A DNA stretch of 34,965 nt from Deltaproteobacteria bacterium. Lineage in GTDB: Bacteria; Myxococcota; B64-G9. How positions within the stretch are numbered: position 1 is the first letter of the stretch; the number at the start of each line of letters is the position of its first letter. The notes beneath the pieces were generated by a model that saw only the letters and a list, made by a program, of their open reading frames with translations, had not been told where the DNA came from and ran no database searches. This document shows positions 29,156 to 34,965 of the stretch, in pieces. Where the stretch lies: positions 1 to 34,965 of the forward strand of contig JAFCZJ010000038.1 of assembly GCA_019314375.1 (NCBI GenBank), in the 5' to 3' direction. A program made the position numbers and the translations under genes.

Positions 29156-30646
29156 ATGCAGATCAGCATCGTGTTAGAGGCCCTTTTCCGTAGGGCCTCT
29201 TATGCTGCGGCGTATTGCGCAGTGTTCATCATGATTCTTGGCTTGTCCGCTTCGGCCATGGCCGAGGAGATGAGCTTGGAGGAGGCCTTGCGCTTGGCGG
29301 CTGCTCGTTCTTTGCCTTTGGAGCGCGAGCGTTTGGTCCGGGAGCAGGCCGCTCTTTTGGCCAAGGCCGCGGAGTCGATTTACTGGCCGACTTTGCGTTT
29401 TGATCTGGCTTATGCGGATGAGCGCAGGCCGGAGGACGACGGATCCGTGGATACGGGCACTTTGTCATACGATATGGCAGCCAATTGGAAGAGCCCGGTG
29501 GGTACGGACCTAAACTTTTCTTTGACCAACCATCGTCGAGGCACAAGCGATCCGGGGGCCTCTTTGGATCCGGAGCACGCGGCCCGGCTGGAGTTGGGTC
29601 TGAGCCAGCCCCTGCTTCGGGGTCTGGGCATGGGTGTTCAGCTCGCGGGCTTGAGCTTGGCCCGCTTGAGTCATCGGGTGGCCGTCGAGGATTTTCGGGC
29701 TCGCCTCAACCTCTTGCTGCGGGATGTGGAGCACGCATACTGGGGCTTGTACTTGAGCCAGCAAGACGTGGCGGTCAAGCAGCGTTCCTTGGCACGGGCT
29801 CGCAAGCAGTACAAAGACACGGCCGAGAACATTCGGCGAGGCCTCTTGCCCGAACATGACATCTATGTGGTGGAAGAGAACCTGGTGAGCTTCGAGCGAA
29901 AGTTCATCGCGGCCGAGCAGCAGCAAGTGGCGGCCAGGCTGGAGCTGGCGGAGAAGCTGCAAGGAAAGCCGGACCAGGCCGTCGCCTTAGTGGCCGCCGA
30001 GCGACCGGACCCTTTGGCTCTGCGGCCGGCGGCGCTTAAGGATTTGGAACGCGAGGGTCTGGCGCTTCACCCAGGCCTGGGCGCGGTGCAGGCCCAACTC
30101 GCCGCGGCTCGGGTTCGTTTGCAAGTCGAGGAGAACCAGCGCATGCCGGGGCTGGATCTGCAATTGGGCCTGCGCTTGAACGGCGTGACCGGGAGCGCTG
30201 GCGAAAGCTGGGCACGGATGGGCGAAGGGGGCGATCGGGAGGCCTATGTGGGCATGAGTCTGCTCATGCCCTTGTTTGATCGTCTCGACGACAGCCGGGT
30301 GGCGGCGGCTCGCCTGGCGCTACGACGGCGCATGCTTGAGCAAGAGCAAGTCGAACAGAGCCTCCGCTTCGCTATCCGAAAACAGCGCCGTGTCATTTTG
30401 CATGCCCAGGCCTCTTTGCGCCTGGCGGAGCGGGTCAGCCGCTTGGCCCAGCGCAAGCTTTCCGCCCAGCAAGAAAAGTACAAGGCCGGTGTGGCGCCCT
30501 TGAAGGATCTCGTGCAGTTCCTCAAGGAGTTGGACGAAGCCGAGATCGAGCAAGAGCGTGAACTGGTGAGACTGGCCAAAGCGGTTTGCGATTTGCATCT
30601 GGCGGTGGGGGGTTTGCATCGCCGATGGGGCATCGAGGTGCGTTGA
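29156..30646 (+). CDS. TolC-like outer-membrane efflux protein
   Basis: Taken from the ATG at 29156, the protein has 496 aa. Residues about 11-36 (Arg-Arg, then AAYCAVFIMILGLSASAMA) are a signal peptide, cleaved before EEMSLEEALRLA, the typical start of a mature OEP domain. Two long helical repeats with central beta segments follow: LELGLSQPLLRG and MSLLMPLFDRLDDSR mark the two membrane-strand regions, and each is followed by coiled-coil helices. Such proteins form trimeric channels through the outer membrane and periplasm. The start is uncertain: no ribosome site precedes 29156, a strong hairpin lies within the first codons, and a GTG (29222) or ATG (29231) would leave only a short signal. 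The next gene overlaps by TGATG. Confidence 0.85.
   Translation: MQISIVLEALFRRASYAAAYCAVFIMILGLSASAMAEEMSLEEALRLAAARSLPLERERLVREQAALLAKAAESIYWPTLRFDLAYADERRPEDDGSVDTGTLSYDMAANWKSPVGTDLNFSLTNHRRGTSDPGASLDPEHAARLELGLSQPLLRGLGMGVQLAGLSLARLSHRVAVEDFRARLNLLLRDVEHAYWGLYLSQQDVAVKQRSLARARKQYKDTAENIRRGLLPEHDIYVVEENLVSFERKFIAAEQQQVAARLELAEKLQGKPDQAVALVAAERPDPLALRPAALKDLEREGLALHPGLGAVQAQLAAARVRLQVEENQRMPGLDLQLGLRLNGVTGSAGESWARMGEGGDREAYVGMSLLMPLFDRLDDSRVAAARLALRRRMLEQEQVEQSLRFAIRKQRRVILHAQASLRLAERVSRLAQRKLSAQQEKYKAGVAPLKDLVQFLKELDEAEIEQERELVRLAKAVCDLHLAVGGLHRRWGIEVR
29176..29200 (+). other. 8-bp hairpin inside the 5' end of the TolC-like gene
   Basis: AGAGGCCC (29176-29183) and GGGCCTCT (29193-29200) form a perfect stem with a 9-base loop starting TTTT. 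If translation starts at 29156, the stem lies in codons 7-15. Placed just after the large inverted repeat, it may be an attenuator, or a sign that the true start is downstream. Confidence 0.6.
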
Positions 30647-32241
30647 TGGGTCGTTTTGTTATTTCCGTGGGTCTTTTGTTGTTTTTGTCCGCCATGGGCA
30701 TCGCCCAAGAACAGACCCCGGCCACTGATGGAAAAGCAGCCGATCGCTGGCTGCCCTTGCAGGTAAAAGCGCGAGAGGTCCTGGAGCTGAGGGTGCCCAA
30801 GCATTTCCCTGGCCTCTTTGGTTTTGTTCCCTCTGCTCATTCCGTGAAGCTTGTGGAGATGGCCGATTCCGGACAGCGTCTGAAGGCGGGTGCGCTTTGG
30901 GCTCGGTTCGCTTTTCCGGAAGAAAACCTGCGCATGGTGGTGGAGCGACGCTTGAAGCTTGTACAGAGCGAGGCCCTAAGGGATGAGGCCGGTATGGCGG
31001 AGCAAATTCAAAAGCTGGCTGGGCGCCTGGCTTTGGCCCGCATTGAGGCCGAAAAGGCCGGTTTGAATAAGCAGAAAAAGAACGTCTTATCCAAACGGGA
31101 CTCGGAGTTGGTGGAGCTTGCCGCGCGGCGGGCTTCGTTCGAAGTCGAGGCATTGGAAAGACGCATGACGGCCAGTACGCTCTTGCTGGGGGCGGTGAAA
31201 GATCTGGGTGCTGAGCGTGTTCGCCAGGCCCAAATGGGCTTGGCGGATTTGGCGGATGCGGCGGCGGCATATCGCCTCAAGCTGCCGAAGGCCGGCCGCT
31301 TGATGGACCTTCAGGCCAGATCGGGAGAGCGCTTGCGATTGGGGGCCTTGGCGGCCAGGCTTGTGATTGACAGGCGTCTGGAGCTGGTGGCTGAGCAGCC
31401 CGTCCTTGATGCCCGGGCTTTGAGCCTGGGTGATCGGGTGATCCTCAAGCGTGACGATCTGGGCAAGTTGTGGCAGGGGGAGGTAAAGGCTCTTCGCCCC
31501 CTTGCGGATTCTGCTTTGCAAAGTATCGTGATCGCCCCGAAAAAGGCGCGGCTCAAGTCTGGTCAGACTTGGCTCTTGCGCTTGCCGCCCGAGCAGGAGG
31601 GGCCTTTTTTGCCGGATATTTGGCTAAGGGCCGGGCTTGAAGGTCGCAAGAAGACTTTGTATGCGCCCGAATGGCCAAGGCAGTCCGAAATGCGTCTGGC
31701 TTGGGTGGCTCCCCTGGACGCAGCGCTTAAGGCGGGTGACGTGTTCATGCGTTTTGACCCGCAGCCCGTGGCCGTGGATCTGCGCCGGGCTCGGGATCGG
31801 GAGGCCTTGGCCCAGGTGCGCCTGGACAAGCGCTTGGCCGCTCAGGGCTTGGAGCGTTTCGAGTTGGAGACAGAGCAGACGCGACGGTCACTTGCTCTGG
31901 AGCGGGCTCGGCTCTTGGCCTTGCCGGGCGTGGGTCTGCGTGGGGCGCTGGCTGAGCAAGGCGCTCGTCTGGACCGTGAGGGGGCCGAGCTGGCCTTGCG
32001 TCAGGCCCATTCGGCGGCTGAGATATTTGAGATGCGGGCGGCGGCCGAGTTGGAGGTGGACAAGATCAGGCTGGAGTTCACCATTGAGGCGGTTGAGGCG
32101 GCCCGGCGCAACATGGAAGGATTGAGCATGCGGGTTTTTGCGGCCGGCCTTTTGCGTTGTCTTGATCTGCAGCCCGGTTCGCGGGTGCAGGCAGGTCAGT
32201 CATTGTGTCAGTTCATTCCGGATGCTGGAGAGAAGCCATGA
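30646..32241 (+). CDS. Periplasmic adaptor-like protein with two tandem HlyD-type modules
   Basis: This 531-aa protein starts with a signal peptide (MGRFVISVGLLLFLSAMGIA). The rest reads as two copies of the adaptor pattern: half-lipoyl, coiled coil, half-lipoyl. Module 1: opening half about 64-90 (LKAGALWARFAF), long charged helices about 94-205, closing half about 211-240 (AGRLMDLQARSGERLRLGAL). A beta region follows (about 246-316). Module 2: opening half about 345-372 (LKAGDVFMRFDP), helices about 376-490, closing half about 496-524 (LRCLDLQPGSRVQAGQSL). Membrane-fusion proteins normally have one such module. The ATG overlaps the TolC stop (TGATG), with GAGGTG upstream. It probably docks on the TolC-like channel; no inner-membrane transporter is encoded nearby. 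Confidence 0.7.
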   Translation: MGRFVISVGLLLFLSAMGIAQEQTPATDGKAADRWLPLQVKAREVLELRVPKHFPGLFGFVPSAHSVKLVEMADSGQRLKAGALWARFAFPEENLRMVVERRLKLVQSEALRDEAGMAEQIQKLAGRLALARIEAEKAGLNKQKKNVLSKRDSELVELAARRASFEVEALERRMTASTLLLGAVKDLGAERVRQAQMGLADLADAAAAYRLKLPKAGRLMDLQARSGERLRLGALAARLVIDRRLELVAEQPVLDARALSLGDRVILKRDDLGKLWQGEVKALRPLADSALQSIVIAPKKARLKSGQTWLLRLPPEQEGPFLPDIWLRAGLEGRKKTLYAPEWPRQSEMRLAWVAPLDAALKAGDVFMRFDPQPVAVDLRRARDREALAQVRLDKRLAAQGLERFELETEQTRRSLALERARLLALPGVGLRGALAEQGARLDREGAELALRQAHSAAEIFEMRAAAELEVDKIRLEFTIEAVEAARRNMEGLSMRVFAAGLLRCLDLQPGSRVQAGQSLCQFIPDAGEKP

Positions 32242-32933
32242 ATCGTGCACTGTTGATCTTGTGTGGATTGCTCGTGGGAAGCATGTGGGCCTCGCCGAGT
32301 ATGGCCCGACCGGCTGACGAGGTGGTGCTTTTGGCCTTGGGCGAAGATCGCATTCTGCCCACGATGTCCGGGGACTGGCAGATCCATGTTTTTCCGGCGG
32401 GGCTGGCCGAGGTGCGTGTGCTTCGGCAGGCCACGGAAATTTTCGTCAAGGGCTTGGCTGAGGGCGAGGGTTTGTTGATTTTTTCGAATCCGCGACTCAA
32501 GTCTTCAATTCTTTGGTCGCTTCGAGTGGGCAAAGAACGACCGACGCTTCGCAAACCTGACCGACTGCCGGTTCGTCGAGCATGCCTTTGTGAAACAGAC
32601 AAGAAGCTGTGGCTGAATTGCCAGGTGAAAAATCAAGCTTGCCTGGAGGCCTTGCAGTCCCATTTAAGCGTGGCCGATCTGAAGGCGAGAGATATTCAGC
32701 TGATTTTCGATATGGAGGTCCTGCGTCAGCAATTGCAGCGATTGCAAAAGATTCTGAAAGACGAGGGTCTTGGGGGCGTGGAGCTGGCTTTTTTGGGAGG
32801 CACCCTGGTGCTGGATGGGGTGCTGCGGGATGAGGACGCCTATCACAGGCTTTTGGCCTTGCTCAACCGCTACCTGGTGGGTCGCATGAACATCTCGGAC
32901 CGGATCAAGCGTTTGGATGCCTCGAAAAAATGA
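32238..32933 (+). CDS. Exported protein with pilus-secretin N-domain-like and BON-like regions
   Basis: This 231-aa protein has a signal peptide (about 1-24, ending ASPSMA). Residues about 28-85 (VVLLALGEDRILPTM, then AEVRVLRQATEIFVKGLAEG and LLIFSN) resemble the N-terminal domain of CpaC/RcpA-type pilus secretins. Residues about 165-225 (QLQRLQKIL, then LAFLGGTLVLDGVLRDEDAY) resemble a BON domain, as also found in those proteins. The middle has a Cys-rich segment (RRACLCETDKKLWLNCQ). The secretin channel domain itself is missing. It overlaps the adaptor gene by ATGA (32238-32241), so it belongs to the TolC/adaptor operon. Function unknown; a periplasmic or peptidoglycan-associated partner of the channel is a reasonable guess. 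Confidence 0.65.
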   Translation: MNRALLILCGLLVGSMWASPSMARPADEVVLLALGEDRILPTMSGDWQIHVFPAGLAEVRVLRQATEIFVKGLAEGEGLLIFSNPRLKSSILWSLRVGKERPTLRKPDRLPVRRACLCETDKKLWLNCQVKNQACLEALQSHLSVADLKARDIQLIFDMEVLRQQLQRLQKILKDEGLGGVELAFLGGTLVLDGVLRDEDAYHRLLALLNRYLVGRMNISDRIKRLDASKK

Positions 32934-32949
32934 CCTCGGAAAACTACGC

Positions 32950-32978
32950 TTGACATGCCGCGTCAAGGGGAGTACTTT
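32950..32978 (+). promoter_or_regulatory. Candidate promoter of the SDR operon
   Basis: TTGACA (32950-32955) is followed after 17 bases by TACTTT (32973-32978; matches consensus at the first, second and last positions). Transcription would start near 32985. TTGAC-N7-GTCAA spans the -35 (32950-32966), and GGTCA-AAC-TGACC (32980-32992) lies at the start point; both could bind a regulator. Confidence 0.45.
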
Positions 32979-33025
32979 TGGTCAAACTGACCGGCTGGAC
33001 TTTTTATGACTTGGTGCGGCAAGAG

Positions 33026-33039
33026 CCCGAATATTCGGG
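33026..33039. promoter_or_regulatory. Perfect 14-bp palindrome in the SDR leader
   Basis: CCCGAATATTCGGG is a perfect palindrome 8 bases before the GGAGGG ribosome site of the SDR gene. It could be a regulator-binding site. Confidence 0.45.
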
Positions 33040-33058
33040 ATAACCAATGGAGGGAACG

Positions 33059-34102
33059 ATGACTAAACCCCTGTGTCTCGTCACCGGGGCCTGTGGATTC
33101 ATGGGCACCCACATGGTGGAGAAACTGGTGGAAGCGGGTTACAAGGTTCGGGCCACTGACCTGCCATCCATGTACACGGAAGACGACCGCAAGGCCGGCC
33201 GTTTTCCCAGCGTGGTCAAGGATCTTGGCGTGGAGTTCGTCGGCGCCGACCTGACCAACGCCGACGCTGTAAAAGATCTGTGCAAGGGCGCCACCTGGGT
33301 CTTTCACATCGCCGGCTTGTTTAAGTACTCGGCCACCCTCGAAGCCTTAGAGGCCGTCAATGTAGGTGGCACGCGCAATCTGCTTGAGGCTCTGATGGCT
33401 GAAGGCAAGCTCAAGCGCTTTGTCATGTGGGGTGCCGGCGGTGTTTACGGTCTCGACCCGGCCAAGTTGCCCTTGACCGAGGACATGGAAACCGATCCGC
33501 CCAACAACTATCTCAAGACCAAAGATGCGGCCGAAAAGTTGGTCATGCAAATGTGCACCGAGCACAAGATTCCGCATGCCGTGCTGCGTCCTACCACGGT
33601 CTACGGACCGCGGGGCGTATACGGTGGCGGGCAGATGATCATGCAGCTGGCCAAGATGAATCCGGTCATGGTGCCAAGCAATTTTTCCGGCCGTGTGCCC
33701 TTCATCCACGTGAGCGACGTGGTGGGCGCGGCCTTGCACTTGGCTGAGCATGGCGACATCTCGGGCGCATACAACATCAACGACGACAGCACCATGACCC
33801 AGGTGGAGATGATGCGCTACTTCGCCCAGATGTCCGGGTCCGTGTTCGTCAAGTTGCCGCCGGTGCCGGTGGAATACATTCGAACCGGCCTGGGCAAGGT
33901 GGCGGACGTGGTGCAGTATCTGGCCCGCGACCTGCTACACATGCAAAGTCCCATAGAGGCCGACACGGTTCGCTACTTGAATCAGGATTTTTTGTATTCC
34001 AACGACAAGCTCAAAGCCACCGGCTACGAGTTCAACTATGCGGACGCAAAGCACGGCCTGCGCGACACCATCTATTGGTATCGTGAGCAGGGTTGGCTCT
34101 AG
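33059..34102 (+). CDS. Extended short-chain dehydrogenase/epimerase (3-beta-HSD-like)
   Basis: This 347-aa NAD(P)-binding protein has TGACGFMG (9-16), VFHIAGLFKY (81-90), and the Tyr-x-x-x-Lys pair Tyr151/Lys155 (YLKTK), followed by RPTTVYGPRG. Where extended SDRs have a catalytic Ser/Thr (SSAAVYG), this protein has Gly-Ala-Gly-Gly (GAGGVYG, 125-131). The C-terminal half resembles 3-beta-hydroxysteroid dehydrogenase and related epimerase proteins. The start at 33059 has GGAGGG just upstream. An ATG four codons earlier (33047) overlaps that site and is less likely. The substrate (sugar nucleotide, sterol-like or flavonoid-like) is unknown. The next gene starts 10 bases after the stop. Confidence 0.88.
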   Translation: MTKPLCLVTGACGFMGTHMVEKLVEAGYKVRATDLPSMYTEDDRKAGRFPSVVKDLGVEFVGADLTNADAVKDLCKGATWVFHIAGLFKYSATLEALEAVNVGGTRNLLEALMAEGKLKRFVMWGAGGVYGLDPAKLPLTEDMETDPPNNYLKTKDAAEKLVMQMCTEHKIPHAVLRPTTVYGPRGVYGGGQMIMQLAKMNPVMVPSNFSGRVPFIHVSDVVGAALHLAEHGDISGAYNINDDSTMTQVEMMRYFAQMSGSVFVKLPPVPVEYIRTGLGKVADVVQYLARDLLHMQSPIEADTVRYLNQDFLYSNDKLKATGYEFNYADAKHGLRDTIYWYREQGWL

Positions 34103-34112
34103 GGAGAAGACG

Positions 34113-34652
34113 ATGAGCGAAAAACTAAAAGGCCTTGATTATTTAACCCTGGCCAGCGCCGACGATGACTTCCTGGAAGAAGTCATGCATTCCGGGCAAG
34201 CCCCCGACAGCGACAAGTTGGCCGGCTGGGAGTTCAAGGGGTACAACAGCATGGATCTGACCACCGTCTTGGGCTTTCGTAAGTTCAAGAAGGGTTTTTA
34301 TCGCAGCGACGGCAATGTCTGCGGTTACAACGTCAAGGTGGATCAAAACGGCTTGATCGATCCCTGGGTGGACCAAGTCAAGAAGGGCGAGAGCGTCAAG
34401 CACGGCTGGTACGATGTCTTAGACATTGATGCCGAGGCCACCGACAATCTCTACCCCAACAGCCTGCTCTTGAACTACGACTCCGATCGCAACCCCAAGG
34501 TGGATCCCAGCCGCGTGCTGCGCGATTACCTGGTGCAAGTAGACCCCGAGAACACGGATTTATACCTGGGCAAGGCCTTCGTAGCCGTGGGTCCCAAGCG
34601 GGTCTTCGTCTCGTATTTCATCCTGGAGCGAGAGAACCCCTCGTCACTATAA
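34113..34652 (+). CDS. Conserved-looking protein of unknown function
   Basis: This 179-aa soluble protein, with no signal peptide or membrane helix, follows the SDR gene closely and has GGGAG upstream. It is rich in aromatic and charged residues, with an even beta-rich pattern: WEFKGYNSMDLTTVLGFRKF (38-57), GYNVKVDQNG (near 69), HGWYDVLDI (near 96), LLLNYDSDRNP (near 115), LRDYLVQVDPENTDLYLGKA (near 129). I do not recognise a family. The pairing suggests a role in the same pathway as the SDR, perhaps substrate binding. Codon use resembles its neighbours. Confidence 0.8.
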   Translation: MSEKLKGLDYLTLASADDDFLEEVMHSGQAPDSDKLAGWEFKGYNSMDLTTVLGFRKFKKGFYRSDGNVCGYNVKVDQNGLIDPWVDQVKKGESVKHGWYDVLDIDAEATDNLYPNSLLLNYDSDRNPKVDPSRVLRDYLVQVDPENTDLYLGKAFVAVGPKRVFVSYFILERENPSSL

Positions 34653-34662
34653 TTAATCCTGC

Positions 34663-34683
34663 GGGCGGGCATAAAGCCCGCCC
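34663..34683. terminator. GC-rich hairpin after the unknown gene
   Basis: GGGCGGGC (34663-34670) and GCCCGCCC (34676-34683) form a perfect 8-bp stem with an ATAAA loop, starting 10 bases after the stop codon. There is no immediate U-run, though AT-rich sequence follows. It is probably a terminator of the SDR operon and a relative of the repeat hairpins that follow. Confidence 0.55.
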
Positions 34684-34710
34684 CTACATTAAGAGGGATT
34701 TGCCGATTTT

Positions 34711-34856
34711 TCGTAGGGGCGGGGTTTATCCCCGCCCGTGTTCATCCTACGGGGGGCATTTCGGGGGATTTGTCGGTTTTTCGTAGGGGCTAGGTTTATC
34801 CCCGCCCGTGTTCATCCTACGGGGGGCATTTCGGGGGATTTGTCGGTTTTTCGTAG
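34711..34856. repeat. Two near-identical 70-bp tandem repeats plus a truncated third
   Basis: Units 34711-34780 and 34781-34850 differ at only two bases (GG versus TA at unit positions 11-12). A third unit begins TCGTAG (34851) and stops there. Unit 1 contains a perfect 8-bp hairpin (34717-34737, loop TTTAT); the two changes in unit 2 break that stem. The end of an older, more divergent copy precedes unit 1 (34691-34710). Confidence 0.9.
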
Positions 34857-34866
34857 TCACAATGGA

Positions 34867-34953
34867 ACGATCGGCTCCGATCGCAGGGCGTAGGTTATAC
34901 TGCGAATCGGAAAAAACGTAGCACAGAGCTACAATACGAAGGGAGCCGATCGT
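34867..34953. repeat. 12-bp inverted repeat at a possible insertion-sequence end
   Basis: ACGATCGGCTCC (34867-34878) recurs inverted as GGAGCCGATCGT (34942-34953), the second copy covering the start codon of the possible gene at 34952. The left copy is itself part of CGATCGG-CT-CCGATCG. It may control that gene or be part of an element's terminal structure. Confidence 0.6.
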
Positions 34954-34965
34954 GAAGAAGCGTAC
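34952..34965 (+). CDS. Possible start of a gene, perhaps a transposase
   Basis: AGGGAG (34940-34945) lies 6 bases before a GTG at 34952 that opens the frame Met-Lys-Lys-Arg before the window ends. A TATACT (34896-34901) could be a -10. Many transposase genes begin MKKR, and the interrupted repeat just upstream suggests an inserted element. Four codons cannot prove a gene. Confidence 0.3.

Larger units (their letters stand above)
34653..34965. other. Intergenic repeat region at the right edge
   Basis: No complete gene is visible in these 313 bp. They hold a perfect 8-bp GC-rich hairpin (34663-34683), two 70-bp tandem repeats (34711-34850), a third copy broken off after TCGTAG (34851-34856), and a segment with different base composition and its own inverted repeat that may be the end of an insertion sequence. 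Confidence 0.8.

Noticed and set aside
34711..34856. CRISPR array
   Set aside because: The repeats are 70 bp, directly adjacent without spacers, and no cas genes are near.

Overview
The window is dense, GC-rich bacterial DNA: nearly every base is coding, genes overlap by 1-10 bp and most starts have a GGAGG-type ribosome site. The best taxonomic clue is the secreted kelch protein at 23567-25816. It ends in Gly-Cys-Gly-Cys, a hydrophobic helix and an Arg cluster, like the MYXO-CTERM sorting tail of Myxococcota and related former Deltaproteobacteria. The gene content (ferredoxin-linked 2-oxoacid oxidation, glutamate dehydrogenase, a sodium-pumping acyl-CoA decarboxylase) points to an anaerobic or facultative amino-acid or organic-acid degrader. 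The taxon is an inference.

Layout. 1-3191 (minus): an Xre/RES toxin-antitoxin pair with a good promoter and paired operator repeats, coupled to a spermidine-synthase-like gene, then purC and the 5' part of an exported protein that runs off the left edge. 3385-8307 (plus): a six-gene cluster for a 2-oxoacid:ferredoxin oxidoreductase (alpha, beta, gamma) plus a GltD-like flavoprotein, a 2Fe-2S/4Fe-4S protein and a dicluster ferredoxin. 8459-14718 (plus): glutamate dehydrogenase, then two proteins built on the ATP-binding domain of PEP synthase/PPDK. The second is a GAF, PPDK_N and nucleotidyltransferase fusion. 14755-17963 (minus, convergent): a metallophosphoesterase and a third PPDK_N paralogue. 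18030-19250 (minus): a methionine gamma-lyase-like PLP enzyme.

19340-23422 (minus): acyl-CoA dehydrogenase, thiolase, 3-hydroxyacyl-CoA dehydrogenase and crotonase. 23567-25816 (minus): the kelch surface protein. 25973-29021 (plus): gamma, beta and carboxyltransferase subunits of a Na+-translocating acyl-CoA decarboxylase. The dehydrogenase has an Arg and a Val where, by my reading, non-decarboxylating glutaryl-CoA dehydrogenases differ from decarboxylating ones. With the pump next door, the region reads as a route from glutaryl-CoA via glutaconyl-CoA (Na+ export) and crotonyl-CoA to two acetyl-CoA. No biotin carrier gene is visible.

29024-32933 (plus): a long inverted repeat, then a TolC-like outer-membrane protein, a periplasmic protein that looks like two HlyD-type adaptor modules in tandem, and a small protein resembling the N-terminal and BON regions of pilus secretins, with no secretin or transporter beside it. 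33059-34652 (plus): an extended SDR lacking the usual catalytic Ser, and an unrecognised 179-aa protein. 34653-34965 has no complete gene: GC-rich hairpins, two near-identical 70-bp tandem repeats whose third copy breaks off after 6 bp, and what may be the left end of an insertion sequence with the first codons of its gene.

The least ordinary content is (1) the Na+-coupled glutaryl-CoA module, (2) the three-paralogue PPDK_N system with its nucleotidyltransferase fusion and phosphoesterase partner, and (3) the TolC / double-adaptor / secretin-N-like operon. No tRNA, rRNA or CRISPR array was seen.
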